DNA of 64,000 nucleotides from Euglena gracilis (lineage: Eukaryota > Euglenida > Euglenophyceae > Euglenales), in NCBI GenBank assembly GCA_039621445.1, contig CP154956.1:62884257-62948256 (forward strand), given 5' to 3'. Below the pieces are notes generated by a model. It had not been told where the DNA came from, did no database searches, and was given only the letters and a program-made list of their open reading frames with translations. The position numbers and the translations under genes are program-made. This document shows, one piece after another, positions 32,004 through 42,535 of this stretch; within the stretch, counting starts at the first letter, position 1; every line of letters begins with the position of its first letter.

Positions 32004-35000
32004 ATGCAGAACACAACGCCCATTGATTATACAGCATTGATTGGTTCACTTCGTGGACTTGAACCTGCAGCATCACTGTCTAGCTCTAATGAGCATTCAC
32101 AACCCCATAGGGGTACACAAGCATTGACTCACTTCAAAGGTAATCCTCCTTCCCGGCGTGTGTCACACCTATCGGTGTCTGTGTCGAGTTTTCCTCCCCC
32201 CGCCCAATGGGCACCCCCACACCTATCGGTGTCAAGCTCTATAGAGCAACCGAATGCCCAACAGGCACAACCTCTTTTGTTGGAAAGCCGATCGGCTAAC
32301 ACCCATTCCCCCCGGCGAGATCTCGCACTGGTGCCGATAGGCACATTTGACTCTGAGGCGGATACGCCACGGCAAAACTGTGTTGAGGGTGGGTTAGAAA
32401 CACCATGTTTCTTTCAGCCCCCCCCCCTATGCTTCCGCCCACCAGTCCGATTGGACATTTGCCCGCACCACCCGATACGGGTTCTTTTCCGGCATTGCCA
32501 TGGCACCCGGAGACGCGTTTGACAGTTCCGGCTTATACATGTCCCACAGAGTCCATGAGCAGTGATGCGGAAGAGTTGGAAAATATTTCCCCTCAACCCA
32601 TTACCGTAATTCAGCGCATAGTCGCAAATCTTCAACTGGACCACCCGCTAACGCGGCAAATTTCCCATGTCCACACTTGTGTAGCGGATTGCGCTATGAC
32701 CCTTAACAAGGTTTTAGATTTTTATGAGAACAACCAAAAGGTTGTAGAACACAAGCTGAATTACCTTTGGAGTTATGTGTGTGATGTTGGTCAATATTGC
32801 TAAACAAACTTCCAATCCACCATTGGGGACCTAGGAACTTTGCGTCAAGGTTTGGACACACATTTACCGGCACATTTGCCACAACACCTCCAAAAAGTGA
32901 GTGAATCCATGTGTGAAGCACAATCCCGCAATGGTGCAATTTTCCTCAACATGCAACATAGTTTGCAAGCTTTATCACACCAATTGGAGCCAATTACGGC
33001 AATTTTTCCACAATTGCAGCAAAAGTTGCATGAACCCCCTATCAAACACCCCTATTTTTGGACAATTTATCACATTGAAGCAATTCTCCACACTTGCATC
33101 TGCATTTCAGGAAGCGCAACAGCGCATTTACCAGTTAAGCGGTGATTCCGCGAATTTTGCCCACTTCTCTTCCCAATCCAATGGCGCATTTACCAGTTAA
33201 GCGGTGATTCCGCGAATTTTGCCCACTTCTCTTCCCAATCCAATGAACGTTTTGCCCCCCGCAGGTATGTGCAACAATTGGAGGAAAGACTTTCTCGACT
33301 GGAGCAGAAATCCTGCTATTGTGGTGAGATTCCCGCTGAAATTGCCAATTTTCACGCCCAAAATCGCGAATATCGCGAGTGGGATTGAGAACTTGCAACA
33401 ACAGTGGCAGAATGACACAATGGAATTCCGAACCGCAATCGCGGATTTGCAGAACCGCAATGCGGCAACCCGTGCACCAACACCGGATAATAGCGGACTC
33501 AAGGCCACCGTGTCTGATTTGCACAAACAGTTACAACGGGATGTTGGTAACATTGAAGCCTCATTGGCTAGGTTGTACACCCGCAATGCGGAAGTAGCTG
33601 GTATGATCCCGGATGTTACCGGCACTCACACCGCGATAGCGGATTTGAGCTCAAAAAATGAGCTCAAAAATGCTTCAGGCGCAATCACCACCCCAAGGCA
33701 CATTACCATTACCAACACCTACCCACACACTCCCAAACACCCACTTGGACCAGATTCGCGCTGAAATGCGCAAGGATAATCACCAAATCGTGCAAGAATT
33801 TTGTGACAGTCTCATGAACACCGAGAAAACGGTAAAGCAGGATGTCACAAAACTGCAAAATGACCTTATCGCGCTATCCGTGCAAGTTTCAGTGTTGCAG
33901 AAACAGCCGATGGCTGAAAAAGTCAAAGATCCGCATTCGGAGCAACCCACCAAGCCATCTCCACAATTTAAGAACATTACTCGTGTGATGCGCACTTTGG
34001 TGACAAGAGTACAGGAATTGGACACCAGATTTGGTGCAATTTTGCACGATTTTCAGTCGATTTCTGATAAAATCCCGATTTTGGATGAGCTACCCTCATT
34101 CCGTAGGCAAATTAAGCGTTTGCAGGAGGATGTGGGTCGGATAACCGACAATTAGCAGGTCGTTGACCAATTGGAGCAAAGTGTGCATGAATTTGCAGCA
34201 AATTTGGACCAAGTTCACGCACAATTGCGTTCCATCCATCAAAACCCGCACGGGTATGGTTGGCACGCTTGACGCATCTTCCAGCCCCAAAAGCGCTATT
34301 CGCGCACCAAATCCTGAGTCCACAGGCACATTGCCACCAAATCGCGTTTCCGCTCATGCGGTGGTCCCCCCATTAGCATTACCAGTCCCAATGGACGAGT
34401 ATTCGGATGGTGAGTCGGGTTTTCAAGCGAAAACCAGACCCACCTCCCCCTCTTAAATCAAGAGATTCGGGAATCAGAAGTAATTCGTGGTATGATCCGC
34501 ACCCCCACACTAGGTATTGGTCATACCTCCCAAATTCGCTAAGTAGCGCCAATGGTGCAACAATGTGGTACCTCACCCCCACATTCGCAACCGCATCACC
34601 ATTCGCGCAATCGCGATTCCTCAAATTTGCATGGTACCTATGGTACACTAAGTGGTATGTTCCATGTGCATTCTCAAAATAACCCGAACAATACCCTTGG
34701 TGCAACCACCGGTGTACCTGCACAAGGTGCAATTTCGCGCCCGGGCCCACACCCCTCGAATACCACCGAAGGGCCACGGGTTTCTCAGAAAGATTTCAAA
34801 GGCACCGTCGCGATAGCGAATAAGGTGTAGCCCCAATGGGACGGTGACCCCACCAGATGGAAACAATTTTTCCGCGACTGGGAATATTATTGGGATTTGA
34901 AGGGACCTACCCAAGATGACAACCCAGAGGTAATTAAGGTGGAGTTTATTGTTTGCCTCCTAAGGGAAGAAAAAGAACGCGCCAGACAATTGGTCATTGG

Positions 35001-35607
35001 CAGGCGCATTTTTTTGAGGAATTAGTTGAGCAATATGCTTCCTCATGCTCCAGTTTGGTTTCCAGAATCAGTCTGGAAACCAAAAGGCGGTAATTCACCC
35101 CCCGGACTGCAAATGGAAGTCGTAGACTTGTGGTACTCCAAGTGGCTTGCACTAGCAGCCGAGGTTGATGAGTTAGGGGAAAAGCAAATCAAAGAACAAT
35201 TTGATGCGGTATTACTGCGCTACATCCCCAAACTGATCAAGGAAATTCACCGCGAGGAACTCGCGGGACACATTTTGACTCTCGACTAGAGATGGAAAAA
35301 TTATATTTCCAAACAAATGAAGTTATCACAACTTCTGGGACAGATTGAATCGTCATATCACCACCACCCTACCGCGGGTGTACCTACCGGTTCAGTCCAT
35401 GCAGTCCAAAGGACTACCTCCCCAAAATCACCAAAATCACCATCGAGTGATTCCAAAACGCGCTATCGGCGCTCAAACCCCAAATCCCCCACACGGGATT
35501 CCAAATCGCGCTATTCGCGCTCTTCTGACCAAGTTTCGGACAACGTGTGCTGTTTGTGTAATCAACCGGGACACATGTCTCGCGAGTGTCCGAACCCCCA
35601 AGCGTGA
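32004..35607 (+). pseudogene. Gag of element D
   Basis: The start is MQNTTPIDYTALIGSLRG at 32004. Frames then change at about 32405, 32810, 33205, 33660 and later. The middle region has long helical, coiled-coil-like runs (VVEHKLNYLWSYV, LQNRNAATRAPTPDNSG, VISVLQKQ-like blocks at 33.8-34.15 kb). The end contains SDNVCCLCNQPGHMSRECPN (35535-35597), a perfect C-x2-C-x4-H-x4-C knuckle. Around 34.83-35.29 kb a capsid-like stretch reads PQWDGDPTRWKQFFRDWEYY and EVDELGEKQIKEQFDAVLLR. A 62-bp tandem duplication causes one of the frameshifts. Confidence 0.65.
33122..33245 (+). repeat. Exact 62-bp tandem duplication in gag of D
   Basis: Units 33122-33183 and 33184-33245 are identical, each starting gcgcatttaccagttaagcg and ending ccaatg. 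Since 62 is not a multiple of three, the duplication shifts the gag frame. It looks recent because no base differs. Confidence 0.9.
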
Positions 35608-35913
35608 AAGCGCAGTAAGAGCTCCTGAGGATCCCCCTCTTCCTGGAGTTTGCGTTCCTCACGATATGCACATTCGCAGCGGTCGGGATACCGATCGGGT
35701 GATGGAAGACCCCGTTCCCGTTCACTCCACCGCAATAGCTGGCGTGGTTTTAAACTGCGAGGTCGGTCCCCCCGCCCCCCTAACCGCAATCGGGATACAA
35801 ATCGCGATTCTTCGCGATCTTGGTCGCGAAATGGATCATCCTCTTCGCGATCCGATCGCGGTCGAGCGGATTCCCGATCCCCACGTCGTTATGATGCCAA
35901 AAGGCAATCGTAA
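35400..35913 (+). pseudogene. Arg/Ser-rich region flanking the zinc knuckle, element D
   Basis: Before the knuckle: SPKSPKSPSSDSKTRYRRS and SRYSRSSD. After it, with a one-base frame change, GDGRPRSRSLHRNSWRG, RGRSPRPPNRNRDTNRD, SWSRNGSSSSRSDRGRADSR and SPRRYDA. Dense RS/SR and SP dipeptides beside a CCHC knuckle recall SR splicing factors such as the 9G8 type, although Arg-rich Gag tails that simply bind RNA are a sufficient explanation. Confidence 0.5.
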
Positions 35914-36305
35914 TTGCGAACCCGTTGTTCCCTTTGTGGGCCTAAAGACCACCATTCATCCAAGTGCTCCCGTTCCCGTTCTCCCCGCCCTAGCCATGGT
36001 CGTCGTGATTCCAACCGCGGTCCTGCCAGTAGGTAGCGAGTTGGTTTCAAAGTATCCTCTATCGAGGAAAAAGACCTGGCTTCGGGCAGGGAGGGGGATG
36101 AGAACACCGAGAATGAGGTGGTGGAATACAGGAATGTCATTCGCGCGATACGTGCAATTTACTCTAGGAAGTCTACCATAGGCCAAAAGGCGGACTCCGA
36201 TATGGAGTAGGGGAGCCCGAGGTCTGAGGGCACAGACCTCTGGGCTGATGAACAGCTGGAGGTAGGAACTGATCACCCCTGCCCCCCCCCTGCCCATCGA
36301 CCTTT

Positions 36306-36707
36306 TTGGTCGGCACCCGGAAAATGTTCGGGTACCCCACTCCCCGCGCCAAATTTTTGCTTGGAATTTTGAGCAAAGTAAGCCAAGGGTCATGGAACAG
36401 TTGGCGCAACAACAATTTTACACCCGACCCTTCGCTTTGCGGACCCCCCATGGAACTTTTGGTCCAAGCGAAAATCAAAACTCAAAATTTTTGTGCACAA
36501 GCCAAAATTTTAGTCGACACAGGGTGTCGAATCCCCCTTCTTTTCCGCAAAGGACTTATACCCACCCCCCTCTTGGTTCATGCCAAGATTCCCATCAAAA
36601 TTATGACCGCTGGCAACAGCCTCATGCGCGGTGGTGACTTGGGATATATTTTGGACATAGTCCTCCCCATTATCCCGAAGCATCACACACCCCCCCCACA
36701 ATTCTAA
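36306..36707 (+). pseudogene. Retropepsin-like protease of element D
   Basis: The frame contains AKILVDTGCRIPLLFRKGLI with the catalytic D-T-G triad, followed by KIPIKIMTAGNSLMRGGDLG. Downstream, in another frame near 36735-36800, RSDVILGFLFLRQHRLVVD supplies the C-terminal 'ILG..FL' block. The expected role is polyprotein maturation. It follows gag after about 400 bases of frame-shifted linker. Confidence 0.7.
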
Positions 36708-37769
36708 AATTTTCTGGGTACTTGGACATTCGAGGCGAATATCGCCGGTCAGATGTCATACTGGGTTTTCTGTTCCTCCGACAACACCGATTGGTGGTTG
36801 ATTGTCCTTCGCACGGTTTGCGCACTACCCCCCGCACACACACCACACCCCCAAATTTGTTCCCCGTGACGTCACCCAGGACGTGCCCCCGTATTTCCAC
36901 AACGTTTTCCACAACCAAAAACACCGTTTCCTACCATAGGGGTAAAGGGAAAGCTGCCCCCCTACCCACCACACTTTTACCGCGCGTTTTCCATGCGGTA
37001 GGGAAAGCCAGTAGCTTAACCCCACATGTTTCGCTGGGTTCCCAGGCGAAATCCCAAAGGCCTGAAGTTATAACGGTGTCGAGTAGCCGCCCAGCTGCAT
37101 AACTTTTTCGTTTTCCAGCACGTGTGTCGATTTCAGACACCCCTGTACACCCCCCAGCAGCTACCCCAGCCGACACCAACTTGTGCACTGACACCCACAC
37201 GCGCACTACATGCACCAACCTTCCTACCAATGCGCCCACTGTCGGAGAATCTCTGCTTACCATGATTTTGATTGTGGATGTCTAGTTGAATCTTCCAAAC
37301 TAATCCGATTGGATCCCGCAATGGGGAATTTTCCCCCCGTTACACCTGGTAGTGGTACCTATACACTTGGTACGGATTTAATAGATAAGCAAAAGGTACA
37401 CAGCCTTCGTACCATGGGTGATACACCCATCAGTACACTTGGTAGTTATTCAGAGCTCACAAATGCACTTGGCCGTTTTTCCCAATTCGCAAAAGTGAAT
37501 CAAGCACTACAGTGCAAAGGCATAGCTTCCCTTTTCGGATTTGCGCATAGCGCTCCCCATGCGCCTATGGCGCTCTCCAACACCCCCGCGCATATCGCGC
37601 TTGCCACACATTGTGCGAATCCCGCACATATCGCGCATTCCGAGCTATCGCGCATCACCGATGACTGGGTATATACCCAACCCACCCATGCCCCCTGGAT
37701 TGAGTCCTATGGACATGTGTGTTGATGATTCACAATTACGTTGTTCTGTGTTACAGCGTGTTGCCCCCC

Positions 37770-38250
37770 TTCAGGATGTTGAGCAGACCTCCAAGTACAC
37801 CAAGGATACTTGGAATGCTTTTCAGTTTGGTCAATATAGAATTTTGAAACATTGGTTTTCAAAAATCGCCGATCTGGCGGATTCTTTTGATTTGACCTTA
37901 GAAATGGATGCATTCTCTTCCAACGCGCATTCGTGATTACCGCGACACTGGTCGCAACATTCTAATGCTTTTGATAAGTTTTGGGGAGACACTATCCTAT
38001 GGATGCACCCCCCCCCTAAAACTTATCCCGCTTGTTGTAGATAAGATTTTCCAGGATCAAGCGCGAGGCACATTACTTGTTCCTGTGAATCCCGAAGCGG
38101 AATGGTTTCAAAATTTGACTAATGTCACATTTTTTTGGTGGGGCCTACCAAACAATGTTCCTCTATTCGAGGATTTCCGTGGATTTGTATTACCACCTGT
38201 TCAAGAAACCATCTTCCGTGTTTGTTTCTTTGATGCTTTCAATGTTTCTC
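37770..38250 (+). pseudogene. Dam-like methyltransferase remnant between protease and RT, element D
   Basis: Across a stop and a C-run frameshift, the plus strand reads DLTLEMDAFSSNAHS, LPRHWSQHSNAFDKFWGD, TILWMHPPP, then VDKIFQDQARGTLLVPVNPE and EWFQNL. The series MDAF - W - (N/H)PP - LLVPV - WF parallels the Dam-like domain of DIRS elements and of elements C and E here. The catalytic-type Asn of NPP is read as His. Its place between PR and RT is unusual. An upstream charged region (37.2-37.7 kb) is not assigned. Confidence 0.45.
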
Positions 38251-38439
38251 AGTCCCCACCCCTGAATGTTAGTGTGTTGAATCACACCGACCATGTGGGA
38301 GCCGATACGGCTTTTGTCCATAATACCGATAGGAATCACCGTTCGGAACCCCCTGCGGGCGATATGACCCATAAACAGGTTTCTGCTGTCATTGAAAGTG
38401 CAGGACAACAACACAATTCAGCAGAATTTTGTATGCGCA

Positions 38440-39199
38440 TCAGTCACGAATTTTCTGGTGTTTTGGAAAATCCTGTTTACGCTTGCGATATAGATCCCGC
38501 TATCCGCGGACCTTTTTGAGTTTGTAAGATTGAGCTTAAGGAAGGCGCAAAGCCAATGCATCGGAAATTTTTCCGTTGTTCCGAGAAAGAGAGATAGCTC
38601 TCAATGAAATGGTTGAAAAGCTCATAGAGCAGAAGTGGATCATCCCTTCCAAAAGTGAATGGACCTCCGAGCTTTTGTGGTTCCTAAGCCACCAGACCCA
38701 TCAGGTCATAAAAAGTGGAGGCTGGTACTGGATTATCGGTACTTAAATTCGCAAACTAAGGACGACCCATTCCCGTTACCTCTAATAGAGGACCTCATCA
38801 CCAAACAAGCGGATAGCCGCTTGTGGTCATTTTTCGACCTGGAGGATGGTTTCCACCAAATGCATCTGGATCCCGATTCGCAAGCCTATACGGCTTTTGT
38901 AACATCCAAAGGTGTTTACCAATGGACGGTTTTACCAATTGGTGTTAAGAATCGATCAGCAATGTTTCAGCGCATGATACAATGGGTCTTACGGGATTTA
39001 CCGTTTGCGCATTGATGATGTTTTGGTTGGTACCCCCCCTCCTTCAGCGAATACACACGAGAATATTCTCGACATTCATTATCGTGATGTTCGCGCGGTA
39101 TTAGCCACATTTCTCAAACACAGACGTTTTGTCAAAGGAGCTAAAGTGCACTTATTTCGCGAAACGATAAAGTTTTGTTTGACCCGGTCACATTCTTAA
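38440..39199 (+). pseudogene. Reverse transcriptase of element D
   Basis: Upstream frames give ALNEMVEKLIEQKWIIPSKS. The main frame (38659 on) has WRLVLDYRYLNSQTKDDPFP, LWSFFDLEDGFHQMHLDPDS (first Asp of the triad), VYQWTVLPIGVKNRSAMFQR and, after a one-base shift at about 39010, IDDVLVGT (the Y-x-D-D position with the tyrosine altered by the shift). The order and spacing fit Ty3/gypsy RT. It is not translatable as one frame. Confidence 0.85.
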
Positions 39200-39322
39200 T
39201 AATGGCCAACGCCGAGCGGCGCCTAGCAAACTAGAGACCACTAAGAAATGGACACCGGAGGTCATCAAGACCATCACCCACTTGAAAGGATTTTTGGGAT
39301 AACCCCTTACTACGCGATTTGA

Positions 39323-39925
39323 ATGAAGGATTTCCCGAAAATAGCGGTGCCTCTATCGAGGCAACCCAAAAATCGTGCAGCCGAAAATACCAAAATCAAA
39401 TGGGACGCAGATATGCGTGAAGCTCTAGAGAGCATTAAAAAGCTAATGCTTGAAAATGTCGTACTCGACGTCGCGGATCCCTATAAGCCTTATGTGCTGG
39501 ACGTCGATAGCAGCGATTATGCTGTAGGCGGTTTTCTAAGCCAGCACAACGCGGCTAACGAATTACGCCCTGTAGCATTCTTCAGTAGAAAGCTACAAGG
39601 TGAAGATGGCAAAGGCCAAGTCAAATGGAGTATCTGTGAGAAGGAAACGTACACAATCGTGCTTATGTTACAAAAATTCCGTATTTGGGTCGCCAGTTCC
39701 TTGGTGAAAATACTGGTGTTGACTGACCATGAGAGTCTTCAACACTGGTACACCGAGGATCTGAATAAAGCTATGTCTTCTGTAGGCCGAAGATACCGAT
39801 GGCATGAATTTTTGAGCCAACTCAACCTAGTGGTTGTATATACCCCTGGCCATACACAGAAAGTAGCAGACCTGCTTAGTCGAGCACCTTGGCATTACCC
39901 CGGTAACCCGGATGAAGGTGATGCC
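39323..39925 (+). CDS. RNase H of element D
   Basis: The open frame has YVLDVDSSDYAVGGFLSQ (Asp), PVAFFSRKLQGEDGKGQVK, WSICEKETYTIVLMLQKF (Glu), VLTDHESLQHWYTED (Asp) and VVYTPGHTQKVADLLSRAPW, the full set of Ty3/gypsy RNase H blocks. It would degrade the RNA strand of RNA-DNA hybrids. The same frame continues past 40300 into the integrase zinc region, so RH and the start of IN remain joined. Confidence 0.85.
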
Positions 39926-40129
39926 ACCTTTCATGGCAGCCAAGTGGCTGATGAATATGCACGTCGATATGACACAGCCGACGATATGTTGGATTCTTTC
40001 CCCGTTTCATCGATTTTTCGTTCGTTACCAGTCTCTCCTATACGGGGGAGAAGGCGACGAGGCCGCACACCTGGCCCCCGTCACATAACGCGATCTGAAT
40101 CTCCTTCCCCCCTCTTCTTTCGCGAATGG

Positions 40130-41350
40130 GATTATTCCCATGACCCTGTATATAGCACGATAGTGCACAGACTGCGCAATGGGGAGGCTGTACATAATGA
40201 TTCCCTTTCTCCTTTACGCTTGGTTTACCGCGATGATGCGGGATATAAATATTGTATACACCGTGACTTGGTTGATGAAGTACTTTTGTGTTATCACAAC
40301 CAAGGTCATCCTGGGGCACCCAAAACTTTTTTCTTTGGTGGGTCGCAGGTATTGTACAACCCTGAAAGATAAAGATTTGCAATCGCGCTGCTTGCAAATT
40401 TCGCAACGGTGCCAAATTTGTCAAGCGGTGAATTCGCTCAGAGGTACCCCCCCTGGTACGCTTGACTTTTTTCCCGTACCACCTGACATTTTTACGTGGG
40501 ATGGATTTTCTGTAATTAGAACCTTCCAAAGGATCAGACGGCAAAATTTACGATTATGTTTTTGTTGTCGTCTGTCGGTTGATTGGTTACATATTAGCCA
40601 TTCCATGCCAAAAGGCAGGGTTGACCGCGCAAATTTTAGCGCATATATTTATGGAGAAGTGTACCTGCCTAATGGGCTTGCCGAATGAGATTGTCAGTAT
40701 TCAAGATCATTTGATCTCTTCCCGATTTTTCACAACCCTATGTGGTTTATTGGGAATCGAACAACATTTTTACATTATATATCGCCCGAAGGGCAATGGC
40801 TGTGCCGAGGCAGCAGTGAAGGCTGTTGTAAATATGCTCCGTCTTTAACTGGCTGATTCGCGCCAGGCCTGGGTCCAGGTTTTGCCATGGTCCCTCTTTT
40901 ATATAAACTCCTACCGGTTTTAGTTTTATCGCATTCCCCATATAAAATTATTTTTGGGCGAGACCCGCCCGCGATTGGTGATACACCATCAGAGAGACCA
41001 GCTCGAAGTAGCGTAACCTGTGAGACATGGTTCTGCGAAGTAGAGTCTCTCATAACTATTGTTCAGAAGCGCATTACTGATATCCATTCTCAAAAGAGAA
41101 ATAAATTCTTGCAAGAATTCAAATCACCTGGCTATAGTGCTGGTGATCGCGTATGGGTTCAGAATAGCCGAATCCGTATGCAGGCTTCCAAGCTAGACCC
41201 CCTCTGGCTCGGGCCCAGTGAAATTCTCGAACGCGTTGGTAACAGTGGCCGCTATAGGGTGGCACTGCCCAACGGGATCGAGGATGTTCACATGGATGAC
41301 TTCAAGCCATACCATTCCCCGCCCAATGGCAAACCGCTACCGTGCCTTTA
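40130..41350 (+). pseudogene. Integrase of element D
   Basis: The zinc-binding part reads DLVDEVLLCYHNQGHPGAPK (H-x3-H) and, in another frame, RCQICQAV (C-x2-C). The catalytic core is poorly preserved at its first Asp (about 40.5-40.6 kb) and shows VSIQDHLISSRFFTTLCGLL and YRPKGNGCAEAAVKAV near the Glu. The C-terminal part (40887-41350) gives SPYKIIFGRDPPAIGDTP, GYSAGDRVWVQNSRIRMQ and KLDPLWLGPSEILERVGNSG, a typical IN C-terminal barrel. Several frame changes exist. Confidence 0.75.
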
Positions 41351-41369
41351 TTTCAAGCCCCGTTCCAAG

Positions 41370-41552
41370 TTACCGGAAACGGATGATTTTGTGGTGGACA
41401 AAATTCTCGATCACAAAATTGATCGAGGAGTCCACTACTGTAAGGTCAGGTGGAAAGGCTATGGGCCAGAGGAGGACACCTGGCAGCCAACCTCCAGTTT
41501 TATTGGTTATGTCCAACAGACTGGAAGCTGTGGAAAAAAAGAAATAACATAG
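41370..41552 (+). CDS. Chromodomain of element D integrase
   Basis: In frame with the integrase C-terminus: FVVDKILDHKIDRGVHYCKV, RWKGYGPEEDTWQPTSSF. All landmark residues of a chromodomain are here (V-x2-I-L, the aromatic cage positions, W-x-G-Y-x5-D-T-W-x-P). The protein ends at 41552. It defines D as a chromovirus and matches the chromodomain of element C. Confidence 0.85.
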   Translation, partial: LPETDDFVVDKILDHKIDRGVHYCKVRWKGYGPEEDTWQPTSSFIGYVQQTGSCGKKEIT

Positions 41553-41644
41553 ACATTTCTGTGAATAATTTTTGAAATCGGCCTATAGGCCTTTTCCTCC
41601 CCTCTCTGTATTTTTCTCCCAAACCCCAATTCATTTATCTCATC

Positions 41645-41701
41645 TTTTTCTACAGCTCATCAAAGCTACTTTCTTTATTGCCTTCTCGGTCCTCGAACCA
41701 A
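41645..41701 (+). promoter_or_regulatory. Possible splice acceptor before ORF X, element D
   Basis: A pyrimidine-rich stretch (41590-41655, ending 'ctcatctttttctacag') precedes the first ATG of ORF X by about 45 bases and follows the pol stop by about 100. This is the arrangement expected if X is made from a spliced subgenomic mRNA, as env is. The donor has not been identified. Confidence 0.35.
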
Positions 41702-42535
41702 TGCAAGACCCAGGGAGCGGCCAAGAACCGCCCCCTATACAGTATGCCATCCCTTCCTACCCCCCCCCCCACGCCTATGCGGCGGCACTCCCAGCCCAAG
41801 GGGCGCCCGCGTATGCGGTATATCAACCCCCTCCAGCTGCTTATGCGGCTCAGGCACAAATGCCACCTCCCCCCCCTCAAATGGTTCAGGCCATACCCCT
41901 CTCAGTCACACATGTCAGCCGCCTCTCAGGCACAAATGCCGCCCCCCTCTCAGGCACAAATGCCGCCCCCTTCTCAGGCGCAACCGCCACCTGTCGCTTA
42001 TGCGGCCCCTGTGCCAATGGGAGCTGCATATGCGGCACAGCCTCAACGGGCATATCAAGTTCCAATGAAACAGTCACAACCCCAGCAGGTACACCAAGTT
42101 CCAATGGAACAACAACAGTATGCGAGGCAGGGACAGGCACCTGCAATGGAGCAGGCGCATTACGCCATGCCTGGTCCTTTAACTCCCATCCTGTATACAC
42201 CACAGTACGTTATGACTCAACCACCCCAAGCACAACCCCAATCTCAACCCGTACAGGGTGTGCCGCAACAGGTACACGCCGTACTGGCGATGACCCCTCC
42301 TGCTGCTCAACCCGCTTGGGAGCCTGCGGCTCAGACCGCGGTCAGCAGCAGTAGTATATCCCCTTATGCGATCCCTGCGGCGCATGAGACGCCCCAGCCA
42401 GCACCAACAGTGCCATTCCCCGCATTCACCGCAGAATTGGTGAATCTGGCAGAGAAAACCCTGCGGACTGCCCTGCGCGTTATCGCACTTGAAAGAGCAG
42501 ACCCCTCCTTACAAGTGATGTGGGATACCCACTTT
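41701..42535 (+). pseudogene. ORF X of element D, N-terminal Pro/Gln/Ala-rich part
   Basis: Starts MQDPGSGQEPPPIQYAIPSY and continues AYAAALPAQGAPAYAVYQPP. After a frame change near 41905 come repeats of SQAQMPPP, then VHQVPMEQQQYARQ, and a more ordered end: FTAELVNLAEKTLRTALRVI followed by LERADPSLQVMWDTHF. The stop codon is formed by the first bases of inserted element T, so the frame was longer. Beyond T it resumes at 44210 with CRQILGLANRPIAQCCACGQ. Low-complexity sequence makes homology searching hard. Confidence 0.55.

Noticed and set aside
38440-38510. VLENPVYACDID in element D as a methyltransferase ENP motif
   Set aside because: Its place directly before the RT fingers and the following residues fit the usual gypsy PR-RT linker; no other C5-MTase motif is nearby.
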